Below are positions 33,513 through 41,923 of a DNA stretch of 64,000 nt, in pieces; the first letter of the stretch is position 1; each line of letters begins with the position of its first letter. This DNA comes from Actinomycetota bacterium (GTDB lineage: Bacteria; Actinomycetota; Geothermincolia; Geothermincolales; RBG-13-55-18), in assembly GCA_040757835.1 (NCBI GenBank), contig JBFLWJ010000006.1, positions 1-64,000 on the forward strand, read 5' to 3'. A program made the translations under genes and the position numbers. Under the pieces are notes generated by a model that was not told where the DNA came from, ran no database searches, and saw only the letters and a list, made by a program, of their open reading frames with translations.

Positions 33513-36047
33513 ATGAAGCCAAGTGCGTTTCCAGGTTATCACGGGAGCAGGTTCTTCCCGGTACTCCTGTTCTGTCTCTTCCTCGTTTTCGCTCTTGCCT
33601 CCCCCGCCCTCTCAGCCGTTGAGGAGACTGGCCAGGCCGGCGAGATCCGTATCCTTCTGGGTTTCAAGCAGGTAGCCACGGCCGCGGACCTGGATGCAGT
33701 GCATTCGGCCTTGGAACCCCTGCTCGATGCAGTCCCCGCATGGGAGGGACCGGAACTCATGCTCCCCAACGTCGCTCGCATCCGCCTGCCGGATATCACC
33801 GATCTGGCCCGCCTCAGGGAGCTGCTGGGAGCGCTTCCTTTCACCTCTTTCGTGGAAGAAGACCATGTCACCCGCGCCTCCTATACCCCTAACGACCCCA
33901 GTTATCCGGAACAATGGCATCTCCCCTCCATCTCCGCACCCCAGGCGTGGGACGCCACCATCGGTTCCACGGACGTTACTATTGCGATCATCGATACCGG
34001 AGTGGATTACAACCACCAGGACCTCAAGGACAAGTGCGTAGCCGGCTACAACTACGTGGATCGCAACTCTGACCCCATGGACGACCACGGCCACGGCACC
34101 CATGTTGCCGGCATCGCCGCCGCACTGGGCAACAACTCCACCGGCGTGGCCGGGGTGGACTGGAAGGCGCGCATCATGCCCATCAAGGCCCTCGACTCGC
34201 GGGGTTCAGGCTATGTCTCGGACGTGGCCACGAGCATCCGTTACGCAGCCGACCACGGAGCCGAGGTCATCAACATGAGTCTCGGCACTTCCGAGTATTC
34301 CTATACCCTGGAGGAAGCGGTGAACTATGCCCACAACAAAGGGGTCATAGTGGTGGCGGCATCCGGTAACGAGAGTTCCAGCGTGAGCTACCCGGCGGCC
34401 TGTAACCATGTCATCGCGGTGGGGGCACTGGAGTCCAACGACAGCCTGGCGTACTTCTCCAACCGCGGTCAGGAGCAAGACCTCACCGCCCCGGGCGTAT
34501 CCATCCTTTCCACCCTGCCGGGGAGCTACGGCAAGATGAGCGGCACATCCATGGCTTCCCCGGTAGTGGCGGGATGCGCGTCCCTGGTCCTGGCGGCCCA
34601 CCCGGGGTATTCACCCAACCAGGTGGAGCAGGCATTGAAGGACACGGCGACGGACCTGGGCGCCAGCGGTTTCGATAACAACTACGGCTACGGCAAGGTC
34701 AACGTCTATGCCGCCGTGAGCGGCACGCAGCCGGAGCCCGAGCCGGAACCGGAACCGGAGCCGATAGATTGGGACCCTCCCGAACCTGGTGGCGAGACGG
34801 TATGGTACCTTGCCGAGGGCTACACCGGGCCCGGGTTTCAGACCTACGTCCTGGTGCAGAACCCCAACTCCGAGACCGCCTCCCTGCGCGCCGAATTCGT
34901 CGACCCCTCCGGCAACTACCTGGAGCAGTACTACAGCCTGAAGGGGGGTAGCCGCCTCACCCTCAACCTCAACGCCATCTTCCCCTCGCGAGACGTCTCC
35001 ACCTGCGTCTCCTCCCTGAACGACGTGGGGATAGTGGTGGAGCGCTCCATGTACTTCAACAGCGCCGGCCGCACCGACGGACACTGCACGCCCGGCAGTC
35101 CCGGGCTCTCGACCACGTGGTACTTCGCCGAGGGCTATACCGGACCGGGCTTCGACGAATATATCCTGGTGCTCAACCCCTGGTTCACCAGCAACCGCAT
35201 GCGGCTCACCCTCTACGATGCCTCCGGGGGCGAGCAGGCTTACGACTATTGGCTGATGCCGGCTTCCAGAATGACCCTGCACATCAACAGGCTGGCGCCC
35301 GGCAAGGACGTCTCGGCCAAGGTCGAGACCGCATACGGCGCGGTTGCCGAGCGGGCCATGTATTTCGATTACGGTGGCCGCAACGGCGGGCACTGCACCC
35401 TGGGGTCACCGTCCCCCTCCACGACCTGGTTCTTCGCCGAGGGCTATACCGGACCGGGCTTCGACGAATGGCTACTGCTCTATAACCCCAGCGGCTCCGA
35501 CCGTACCGCCACCGTCACCTACCGCTTCCCCGACGGCGGGCAGTTGCAGGCCAACTACATCGTCAACGCCCACACCAGGTACTCCGTACACGTAAACCTC
35601 GAGACCCCCGACCGCGAGGTGGCCATCAAGGTGAGCAGCGGAGGGGACGGGCTGGTTGCCGAACGGGCCATGTACTTCGTCTATCAGGGAAGGTGGGACG
35701 GCGGTCACTGTACCGAGGGCGCACGTTCCCCGTCCGAGCGTTGGGACCTGGCCGAAGGGTACACCGGCGATGGGTTCGAGACCTGGATCCTCATCCAGAA
35801 CACCAGCCCCTACGAGGCGGCGGAGATCCGCATGGCCTGCATGGGTGCCGCGGGCATCACCTCCACGCGCACCTACCAGCTGAAGCCGGGCTCTCGCACC
35901 ACCATCTACTTGAACGAGATGGCCAGGGCGGGGGACGTCTGCGTTTCCCTTTATTCCGCCAACGGCGTCCCGGTGATCGTGGAGAGGGCCATGTACTTCG
36001 ACTGCGGGGGCATCGACGGCGGGTCGGCGAGCATGGGCTGCAACTGA
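33513..36047 (+). CDS. Secreted subtilisin-like serine protease with four WYFAEGYTG repeats
   Basis: An 844-residue preproprotein: signal peptide (about 1-35), an inhibitor-like propeptide (about 40-122, ending with FVEEDHVTRA), and an S8 catalytic domain with Asp161 (IIDTGVD), His194 (HGHGTHVAG) and Ser346 (SGTSMASP), so the triad is complete. A Pro-Glu repeat linker (about 408-420) leads to four C-terminal repeats starting W431, W536, W639 and W744. The enzyme resembles thermitase-type secreted subtilases. The repeats match those of the M28 peptidase at 8.3 kb, where they lie N-terminal to the enzyme. AGGAGCTGATACCAG precedes the ATG. Confidence 0.93.
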   Translation: MKPSAFPGYHGSRFFPVLLFCLFLVFALASPALSAVEETGQAGEIRILLGFKQVATAADLDAVHSALEPLLDAVPAWEGPELMLPNVARIRLPDITDLARLRELLGALPFTSFVEEDHVTRASYTPNDPSYPEQWHLPSISAPQAWDATIGSTDVTIAIIDTGVDYNHQDLKDKCVAGYNYVDRNSDPMDDHGHGTHVAGIAAALGNNSTGVAGVDWKARIMPIKALDSRGSGYVSDVATSIRYAADHGAEVINMSLGTSEYSYTLEEAVNYAHNKGVIVVAASGNESSSVSYPAACNHVIAVGALESNDSLAYFSNRGQEQDLTAPGVSILSTLPGSYGKMSGTSMASPVVAGCASLVLAAHPGYSPNQVEQALKDTATDLGASGFDNNYGYGKVNVYAAVSGTQPEPEPEPEPEPIDWDPPEPGGETVWYLAEGYTGPGFQTYVLVQNPNSETASLRAEFVDPSGNYLEQYYSLKGGSRLTLNLNAIFPSRDVSTCVSSLNDVGIVVERSMYFNSAGRTDGHCTPGSPGLSTTWYFAEGYTGPGFDEYILVLNPWFTSNRMRLTLYDASGGEQAYDYWLMPASRMTLHINRLAPGKDVSAKVETAYGAVAERAMYFDYGGRNGGHCTLGSPSPSTTWFFAEGYTGPGFDEWLLLYNPSGSDRTATVTYRFPDGGQLQANYIVNAHTRYSVHVNLETPDREVAIKVSSGGDGLVAERAMYFVYQGRWDGGHCTEGARSPSERWDLAEGYTGDGFETWILIQNTSPYEAAEIRMACMGAAGITSTRTYQLKPGSRTTIYLNEMARAGDVCVSLYSANGVPVIVERAMYFDCGGIDGGSASMGCN
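34803..36044 (+). repeat. Four tandem repeats (about 105 residues each) inside the subtilase
   Basis: Units start with WYLAEGYTG, WYFAEGYTG, WFFAEGYTG and WDLAEGYTG, at spacings of 105, 103 and 105 residues, and end with V/AER-x-MYF. Units 2 and 3 are almost identical over about 40 bases of DNA at their starts (35116 and 35426), which suggests recent duplication or gene conversion. Confidence 0.85.
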
Positions 36048-36091
36048 GCTGTACTGGTATTCCATATCCTGCCATATCAACCCTCTTTTCG

Positions 36092-36120
36092 TTGCCCGGC
36101 TGCCGGAGCCATGCTAGTAT
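36092..36120 (+). promoter_or_regulatory. Promoter: TTGCCC, 17 bases, extended -10 TGCTAGTAT
   Basis: -35 TTGCCC (36092-36097), a 17-base spacer and extended -10 TGC-TAGTAT (TAGTAT at 36115-36120). It is the best formed of the TGCTAGNAT sites here. It serves the membrane-anchored protein gene starting at 36232, leaving a leader of about 105 bases. Confidence 0.6.
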
Positions 36121-36231
36121 GGGATCATTCCGCCGCGGGGCACCATCCAGCTTTTAGCGGCACCAGCGGTACAGCGGGAACCCCGGGCGGAGAGCGAGGG
36201 TCAAATACAGGGAAGCTAAGAGGCAGGAGAG

Positions 36232-36921
36232 ATGAGCAGGTTATCATACTGGTATTCGGGGCTCAGCCGCGGGGCTAAACTGGGCATAACCGCCGGGGGC
36301 GTCGCCATGGCCATTATCACCGCCGTCGCCATCCTCTACCTTGTGCTCACCCCGGACAAGGTCGAGGTGCGCTACGGCACCATCGTCTGGGACCCCATAG
36401 ACGGACACGTGTGGGAGGATAACACGCAGACCATCTGGGTGGAGGCCTCCGAGGCGGGCAACTACAAGGTGGAGCGCATCGAGAAGCTAAGCCCGGAGCA
36501 CGAGGAACAGAGGGCGAAGCTCGAGCAGGAGTTGGCGGAGCAGCAGCAGGCGCAGCAGTCCAGCGGCTTCGAGAGTATAGAGTCCGCCTTCCCCGCTGAC
36601 ACCTTCGCGCAGCTCAATGCCCTGCAGCAGAACATCGAGACCACGGGCCAGGACATCATATCGGGCATGGAGATGGCCAACCAGATCTACACGGCGCAGT
36701 TGACCCTCATCGAATACCGCAACCAGGCAGCCAACTTGGCCCTGCCGCCGGAGCTGGAGGGGTTGAGGGCCCAGGCGCTCCAGGTGATGGACATGTACAT
36801 CAACGCCTGCGACCTCTACCTCGACGCCATAGCCAGCGGCGACCTCACCCTGGTGGACCAGGCCAACGCGCTCATCCAGGAAGCCAACGGCATCGTCCAG
36901 AGCCTCATCCCCTCGTATTGA
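36232..36921 (+). CDS. Membrane-anchored hypothetical protein
   Basis: A 229-residue protein with one transmembrane helix (about residues 18-40), a short beta-like part, then a glutamine/glutamate-rich coiled-coil stretch (about 85-110, EEQRAKLEQELAEQQQAQQ) and a helical C-terminal domain. No family recognised. GGCAGGAGAG precedes the ATG. It has its own promoter at 36092 and is monocistronic. It lies downstream of the repeat-bearing subtilase, but nothing else links the two. Confidence 0.75.
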   Translation: MSRLSYWYSGLSRGAKLGITAGGVAMAIITAVAILYLVLTPDKVEVRYGTIVWDPIDGHVWEDNTQTIWVEASEAGNYKVERIEKLSPEHEEQRAKLEQELAEQQQAQQSSGFESIESAFPADTFAQLNALQQNIETTGQDIISGMEMANQIYTAQLTLIEYRNQAANLALPPELEGLRAQALQVMDMYINACDLYLDAIASGDLTLVDQANALIQEANGIVQSLIPSY

Positions 36922-37312
36922 TCCCATGCTGATGCCCGATCCAGCGCATGCATGCGGCCGGCGATGCGTAGCGCCGGAGCCAGCATTCATGATGGCCCCA
37001 AGCGCCTTTGTAGAAGACCCACGCTTGTTCTATTGATCCTGAAGCAGCATAACAGTTACGAACCACCAGGGCCGACGTTTTACGCCAGTACGTGGGGTCA
37101 GGTCTTGTTTTTAGATATGGAGGGCTTGCGTCCTTGCAGGTAAAAGGAGGTAAAAAAGGCCATACATACCGGGGTATCCAAGAAACAAGACCTGACCCCA
37201 TCTACTATGGTAGATTCTAGGTTCAGGGTTTATGAGGGCGGGGCCGATATCGAAAGGGTAACCGAGCAGGGACACGGGGCTACCTGTTCCACGGAGAACC
37301 AAGGAGAAAAAT
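36922..37312. other. 391-base gap containing palindromic element copy 4
   Basis: The first 170 bases show no gene. Then comes the element at 37093-37200. The last 110 bases lead to the acyltransferase gene and include the ribosome site AAGGAG; a short inverted repeat (CTAC...GTAG at about 37202-37213) adjoins the element. Confidence 0.5.
37093..37200 (+). repeat. Palindromic GGGGTC-type element, copy 4
   Basis: A 108-base element with perfect 18-base inverted ends (37093-37110 and 37183-37200) beginning TGGGGTCAGGTCTTG. The inside of the right end, read on the minus strand, matches the left end of copy 3 over about 37 bases with roughly four differences. The middle contains two GGTAAAA direct repeats. 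It has no coding capacity. Confidence 0.8.
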
Positions 37313-38287
37313 ATGGAAGAGGGCGTTCAGGAGAAACCGAAGCTTTTGTTCCGTCTGCTGGAGGGCGCGTTCATGGCCCAGTTCTACGTCATCAAGGCCC
37401 TGTCCTACGTACTCCCACCCTCCGCGATCTACTTCATACCCAAGGCCATGGGCTACGCCTTCTTCTATGCCCGGCCCGGGATGAGGCGCAGGCTGGCGAG
37501 GAAGATGACCGACGCCATGCCCCACCTCACCGACCCCCGTGAGCTGGACCGCTTGGGACGCCAGGTATGCAGCGGAGTGTTCATGCCCCTCTTCGACATC
37601 TTCGTGCTGGCGCGCCACGGCGACCGCTACATGCGCGAGCTGCGCCTGGTAGGCATGGACATCCTCGAGGAGGCGGAGGCCCGGGGCAGGGGCGTGATCT
37701 TCACCGGCGCGCACACCGGATCCATCGGCATCATCCACGCCGTCATGGCGCGCCTCGGCAAGCCGTACACGCCCATCGCCTTCAACCCCAAGGACACGGT
37801 CATGCCGCGCTACGTCGAGACCCTGGAGTTCTGCAGTGGTATCCTCGGGTGCGACGTCGAGGAACCGGTCTTTTTCGTGGGCGAGGACATCATCCCCAAG
37901 GTAAAAGAGCACCTGAGGGCGGGTAAGCGTATCGGCCTCACCTTCGACATCGGAGGCAGCGGCATCGTGGAGTTCTTCGGGCGGCCGGCGGCACTGGCCA
38001 CCGGCGTCGCGCATTTCGCATACGATTCCGGGGCCCCCATAGTCAACTTCTCCTTGCGGCGGGGCAAGGGACCGTTCGACAACACCCTCAAGATCCAGGG
38101 CGTCGTCGATTGCGACACCGGCGCGGAGCGCAAGGGCGAGGTACTGCGGGTATTGCAGGAGGTCGTCAACTACGGCGAGGAGATCATCGGGGAGATCCCC
38201 GGGCAGTGGATCAGCTGGTTCGGGCTGTGGAGCTTCTGGGACGGCGCCCGCGAGATCATGGAAGGCAAATCCAAGAAGCAGGGTTGA
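37313..38287 (+). CDS. LPLAT/HtrB-like acyltransferase family protein (paralogue 1)
   Basis: A 324-residue protein of the lysophospholipid acyltransferase/HtrB superfamily, expected to move acyl chains onto lipids at the inner membrane face. The usual catalytic His-x4-Asp/Glu is not intact: His134 sits in GAHTGSIG with Gly where the acid belongs. The later conserved blocks (GKRIGLTFDI near 205, VEFFGRPAALATGVAHFA near 220-238, PGQWISWFGLWSF near 295) are present. AAGGAG precedes the ATG by six bases. It starts an operon with paralogue 2 and a methyltransferase. Activity is uncertain. Confidence 0.8.
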   Translation: MEEGVQEKPKLLFRLLEGAFMAQFYVIKALSYVLPPSAIYFIPKAMGYAFFYARPGMRRRLARKMTDAMPHLTDPRELDRLGRQVCSGVFMPLFDIFVLARHGDRYMRELRLVGMDILEEAEARGRGVIFTGAHTGSIGIIHAVMARLGKPYTPIAFNPKDTVMPRYVETLEFCSGILGCDVEEPVFFVGEDIIPKVKEHLRAGKRIGLTFDIGGSGIVEFFGRPAALATGVAHFAYDSGAPIVNFSLRRGKGPFDNTLKIQGVVDCDTGAERKGEVLRVLQEVVNYGEEIIGEIPGQWISWFGLWSFWDGAREIMEGKSKKQG

Positions 38288-38305
38288 CGCAAGGTCGGTC
38301 GGTTG

Positions 38306-39292
38306 ATGTTAGCGAGCGATGCGAGCAGTGACGGCAGGGAGATTGGCGGGACCGATGCCGGCCTTTTCCTGCAGGTGGTGGAATTCGCCCTTCTGGGCCT
38401 GTTTCACCTCAACCGCCTGCTTTCCGTCTTGCTTACGCCGGAGATGATGAAGGCGCTCTTCATGTCCGCCGGGTACATCACCTACTATGCGTTCCCCCCC
38501 ATGCGACGGCGGCTGGACGGCAAGATCCGTGCGGCCATGCCGGAGGCAGGCGGAGCGCGGGATATCTCCCGCATCGGCCGGCGCGCCTGCTGCGCCCTGC
38601 TCATGCCCGCCCTGGAACTCACGATGATGCACCGCCACGGAGAAGATTACATGCGGGGGCTGCGGGTGGAGGGGATGGAGCACCTCGAGGGGGCCGACGC
38701 CGCCGGCAAGGGGGTCATCCTGGTCGCCGTCCACCAGGGGGCCAACGCCACGCGCATCGCGGTGATGTCCCGCCTCGACAAGGCCTATACCCCCATCTTC
38801 CTGCACCCCGGCGAGTCGCCGGTGGAAAACTATTACAGTACCCTGGCCCTCTACGGCCAGGAGCTGGGCTGTGACCGGGAGTGCCCCGTGTTCTGGACCG
38901 GACAGGACACCGTGCGCAGGGTACGCGAGCACCTGGAGCGGGGGAAGCGCGTGGGCATCGATATCGATGTGCCCGGCCGTTGCAGGGTTGATTTCTTCGG
39001 CCGTACCGCCTCCCTGGCTGACGGGATCGCGCGCTTCGCCCTGGATACCGGCGCGGCCATCGTCCCCTTCCAGCTGCTGCAGGGGCGGAGGGCCCTGGAG
39101 CACGTGCTGAGTTTCCGCCCGCCCATCGCGGCCGCCTCCAGCGGTGACCGGGAGGCGGATATCCGCTCGATCATGGGCGAGGTCGCGGCCACCGCCGAGG
39201 ACATGGTCAGGGACGCCCCCGGGCAGTGGATGAGCTGGTTCGGGATACCCGGTCTGTGGGGGCAGACCTGCGACAGCGGGAGAGGAGGGTGA
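38306..39292 (+). CDS. LPLAT/HtrB-like acyltransferase family protein (paralogue 2)
   Basis: A 328-residue paralogue of the preceding protein, 18 bases downstream. It matches over the core (RRRLDGKIRAAMP, GKRVGIDIDVPGR, VDFFGRTASLADGIARFA, PGQWMSWFG). His143 in AVHQGANA again lacks the acidic partner. A tandem pair with the same change suggests a shared variant mechanism or a paired, non-catalytic use rather than random decay. The ribosome site is weak, and TTG 38303 is an alternative start. Its stop overlaps an ATG of the methyltransferase gene. Confidence 0.8.
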   Translation: MLASDASSDGREIGGTDAGLFLQVVEFALLGLFHLNRLLSVLLTPEMMKALFMSAGYITYYAFPPMRRRLDGKIRAAMPEAGGARDISRIGRRACCALLMPALELTMMHRHGEDYMRGLRVEGMEHLEGADAAGKGVILVAVHQGANATRIAVMSRLDKAYTPIFLHPGESPVENYYSTLALYGQELGCDRECPVFWTGQDTVRRVREHLERGKRVGIDIDVPGRCRVDFFGRTASLADGIARFALDTGAAIVPFQLLQGRRALEHVLSFRPPIAAASSGDREADIRSIMGEVAATAEDMVRDAPGQWMSWFGIPGLWGQTCDSGRGG

Positions 39293-39294
39293 TG

Positions 39295-40281
39295 ATGCGT
39301 GTAGCCGACGACATCCTGCGATGCCCGGTATGCAAGGGCCCCTTCGACCGCAGTGACGCCTACCTCACCTGTCCCGCCTGCGCCACCGCCTACGCCAGGC
39401 TAGACGGTATGTGGGACCTCATACCTCCCGGCTCTTCCGCCCTCAAGCTCTCCGAACGGGAACACTATACCGAGAAGGTCGACTACTACCTGAGCATGCA
39501 CTCCACCTGGTGCGGCAGCCCCTTCTACAACCACTACCACGCCGCCTTCCTGGAGGGATTGCGCAGGCTGCCCCGCGGCTCACTCATCCTGGAGACGGGG
39601 TGCGGGCTGGGACACGACGGGCTCGAGCTGCTGCGTGATGGCTATCGCATGGTGGAGACGGACATCTCCCCGGGTTCGCTGGCGGAAGCCAGGCGACTAC
39701 ACGCCGGGGAAGGTTTCGCGCAGACCTCGGCGCACCTGCTGGTGGACGCGGAGAACCTGCCCTTCGACTCGGGGTCTTACGACGGTGCCTTTACCGTCGC
39801 CTCCCTGCACCACCTGCCCGACCCGCTCACCGCCCTGCGCGAGATCAGGCGCGTGCTGAGGCCCGGCGGCATCTTCGCCCTGGGCACCGAGCCCAACAGC
39901 TGGCAGAACCATACCATCTACCCCCTGGGCAAACTGCTCTTGGGACTGTTCAAGCGCATCGCCGGCAAACCCGTCGCCGTGGAGGAGATGGTCTCGGAGG
40001 CGGACAAACTGACGGAGGGCTTCTCGGCCCCCCAGCTCGCGGGGCTGCTGCGCGAGGCGGGCTTCGAGCGGGTGGCGCTGCAGCCCGCAGGCTATATCTC
40101 CGCGGCCCTGTTCTTCCTCTCCACCGAGCTGTCGCAGACGGTCGGCCGCACCCTGCGCGCCTTCCCCCTTGAGAAGGCGGCCATACCCGTCGACGAGGCG
40201 CTGGGCAGGCTTCCGCTGCTCTCGCGCTATCCATGGCACTGGAACGCCGTCGCCTACCGGCCGGGGGTGGTGGGACGATGA
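39295..40281 (+). CDS. SAM-dependent methyltransferase with N-terminal zinc ribbon
   Basis: A 328-residue class I methyltransferase. The N-terminus carries a Trm112-like ribbon (CPVCKG and CPACAT, about residues 9-29), and the SAM motif is LETGCGLGHDG near 103, with the post-I acid in VETDIS and a motif IV-like FTVASLHHLPDP. A C-terminal hydrophobic region may touch the membrane. The second of two ATG codons (39295) has AGGAGG six bases upstream. It belongs to the LPLAT operon, so a lipid or lipid-linked acceptor is plausible; not shown. Confidence 0.82.
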   Translation: MRVADDILRCPVCKGPFDRSDAYLTCPACATAYARLDGMWDLIPPGSSALKLSEREHYTEKVDYYLSMHSTWCGSPFYNHYHAAFLEGLRRLPRGSLILETGCGLGHDGLELLRDGYRMVETDISPGSLAEARRLHAGEGFAQTSAHLLVDAENLPFDSGSYDGAFTVASLHHLPDPLTALREIRRVLRPGGIFALGTEPNSWQNHTIYPLGKLLLGLFKRIAGKPVAVEEMVSEADKLTEGFSAPQLAGLLREAGFERVALQPAGYISAALFFLSTELSQTVGRTLRAFPLEKAAIPVDEALGRLPLLSRYPWHWNAVAYRPGVVGR

Positions 40282-40325
40282 TGGGGAAGCGGGTGACGAC
40301 CTCAAACCCGGCCGTGGAGGCAATT

Positions 40326-40345
40326 TTGTTACGATGTTGTTACGA
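40326..40345 (+). promoter_or_regulatory. Direct repeat TTGTTACGA, 11-base period
   Basis: Two copies of TTGTTACGA (40326-40334 and 40337-40345) start 11 bases apart, about one helical turn, and end about 35 bases before the -35 of the promoter. That spacing suits an activator bound on one face of the DNA. Confidence 0.45.
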
Positions 40346-40380
40346 ACGGGTTGTTTTTGTGTGACTTACCTTGAAGTAAC

Positions 40381-40409
40381 TTGATAAATCATCTAAACAA
40401 TGTTAGATA
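40381..40409 (+). promoter_or_regulatory. Promoter of the exopolysaccharide operon
   Basis: TTGATA (40381-40386), a 17-base spacer, then TAGATA (40404-40409) with an upstream TGT giving an extended -10. It would start an mRNA near 40416 with a leader of about 300 bases. Confidence 0.55.
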
Positions 40410-40714
40410 ATATGTATACGGTTTTCGGTATGGTGACTGGGTAAACAAGCAGACGAACGAGGGCAGTATCAAGCAAGCAAACGGGCACTGACGGGGGGTG
40501 TTGGAGGACAAAAACGCGGGCGCAAAAGGTTTTGGTCCACTCGGGCGAAGAATCAATTTTCGTGATCCTTCCTTTTTATCCCGATAAACGGCCTTGACCC
40601 CGGTTCCCATCCTCTGCATCTCACCGTTAATTCCTCCGATAGAACAGGAGGGCAAACGCCGGACGTAAGGACGAGACGGAAGGCGCCGAGACGAAGAAGG
40701 GCTGACGAACAGCG

Positions 40715-41923
40715 ATGAGGGTTGCCCTGGTACACGAATGGCTTACAAGTATAGCGGGCTCGGAGAGGGTGCTTCTGACGTTACATGAGATGTACGCGGA
40801 CGCTCCCATCTACACCTCTGTCTTCACCCCGGAACAGTTCCCGCAGCTCGCGGGCTGCGATGTCAGGACCTCTTTCATGCAGAAGGTGCCCTGGGCCAAG
40901 ACCAAGCACCAGGCCTTCCCCTTCCTGCGCACGGTGGCCTTCGAGCGCTTCGACCTCTCCGCATATGATGTCGTCATCTCCTCGGGCCATGCCGAATCCA
41001 AGGGAGTGATCACGCGGCCGGAGACCCTGCACATCTGCTACTGTTACACGCCCATCCGCTACTACTGGAGCGGATACCACCATTACCTGGAGAACCCGCG
41101 CTACGGCATCCTCAACCCGCTGGTCAAAGCGGCCATGCCCTACATGACCAACTACCTGCGGGTATGGGACCGCTGCGCCGCGGACCGCGTGGACCTCTTC
41201 GTGGCCATCAGCGAATACGTGGCGAAGCGCATCCGGAAATACTACCGCAGGGACGCCGACGTCATCTATCCTCCCGTGAACACCTCGTGGTTGAGCATAT
41301 CCCCCACCGTCGACGACTATTTCCTCCTGGCGGGCAGGCTCATCCCTTATAAGCGCGCGGATATCGTGGTGGAGGCCTTCAACCGCCTGGGACTGCCGCT
41401 GAAGATAGTGGGCACGGGGACGGAACTGGACGCGCTGCGCGCGGCCGCCGGCCCCAACATCGAGTTTCTCGGCCGGGTGGGCGACACGGAACTGGGGGAA
41501 CTCTACTCCCGGTGCCAGGCCCTCATCTTCCCGCCGGAAGAGGACTTCGGGATCGTGCCGCTGGAGGCCATGGCGGCGGGCCGGCCGGTCATCGCCTACC
41601 GCGCCGGCGGGGCCCTCGAGACGGTGGTGGAGGGCGAGACCGGGATGTTTTTCGATCGCCAGGACGGGGAATCTTTGATGGAGGCCGTAAGGGATTTCGA
41701 TGCCGGCCGTTTTGATCCACATCGAGTTAGGCGCCAGGCCCTCGCCTTCGATGTGGAGGTTTTCAAGGAGCGTATAGCGGCTTACGTGGAGAAGGCGTGG
41801 AGACGCTTTGAGCATAATCCGGCTACTCTCAACAAAGCGGGGCACCTGGTAAGCGTGCCCGCACCGCACACGAAGACGGAGGAGGAGCATGGACAAGCAA
41901 CTGACGAAAAACGGGTTGTCTGA
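40715..41923 (+). CDS. GT4-family glycosyltransferase
   Basis: A 402-residue retaining glycosyltransferase with two Rossmann-like domains. The N-terminal half opens ALVHEWLTSIAGSERVL, and the C-terminal half carries LLAGRLIPYKRADIVVEAF and the donor-binding E-x7-E motif (PEEDFGIVPLE, about residues 277-287). It resembles the mannosyltransferases of exopolysaccharide clusters. The ribosome site is weak, so the long leader may matter. It overlaps the sugar-phosphate transferase gene by 35 bases. It probably adds the second or a later sugar to the lipid-linked unit. Confidence 0.88.
   Translation: MRVALVHEWLTSIAGSERVLLTLHEMYADAPIYTSVFTPEQFPQLAGCDVRTSFMQKVPWAKTKHQAFPFLRTVAFERFDLSAYDVVISSGHAESKGVITRPETLHICYCYTPIRYYWSGYHHYLENPRYGILNPLVKAAMPYMTNYLRVWDRCAADRVDLFVAISEYVAKRIRKYYRRDADVIYPPVNTSWLSISPTVDDYFLLAGRLIPYKRADIVVEAFNRLGLPLKIVGTGTELDALRAAAGPNIEFLGRVGDTELGELYSRCQALIFPPEEDFGIVPLEAMAAGRPVIAYRAGGALETVVEGETGMFFDRQDGESLMEAVRDFDAGRFDPHRVRRQALAFDVEVFKERIAAYVEKAWRRFEHNPATLNKAGHLVSVPAPHTKTEEEHGQATDEKRVV

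Larger units (their letters stand above)
40282..40714. other. AT-rich 433-base regulatory region and long leader before the exopolysaccharide operon
   Basis: The first part (to about 40440) is AT-rich, with a direct repeat and a promoter. The rest, about 300 bases between the likely RNA start and the glycosyltransferase ATG, has no reading frame of note. It is rich in purine runs (GACGNNA-type) and a CCTCC...GGAGG hairpin near 40635-40655. Such a long leader suggests RNA-level or protein control of polysaccharide synthesis. No known riboswitch was matched. Confidence 0.55.

Noticed and set aside
33261..33542. A 93-codon leftward frame before the subtilase.
   Set aside because: It overlaps the subtilase start, has no ribosome site, and its sequence does not look like a protein.
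40600..40714. Possible cyclic-di-GMP (GEMM-I) riboswitch: AGGGCAAAC and GGACGTAAGG occur close together in the leader.
   Set aside because: The hairpin that must separate the two motifs is absent (only three bases between them), and the second motif deviates from GGACGCAAAG. I kept only the long-leader observation.
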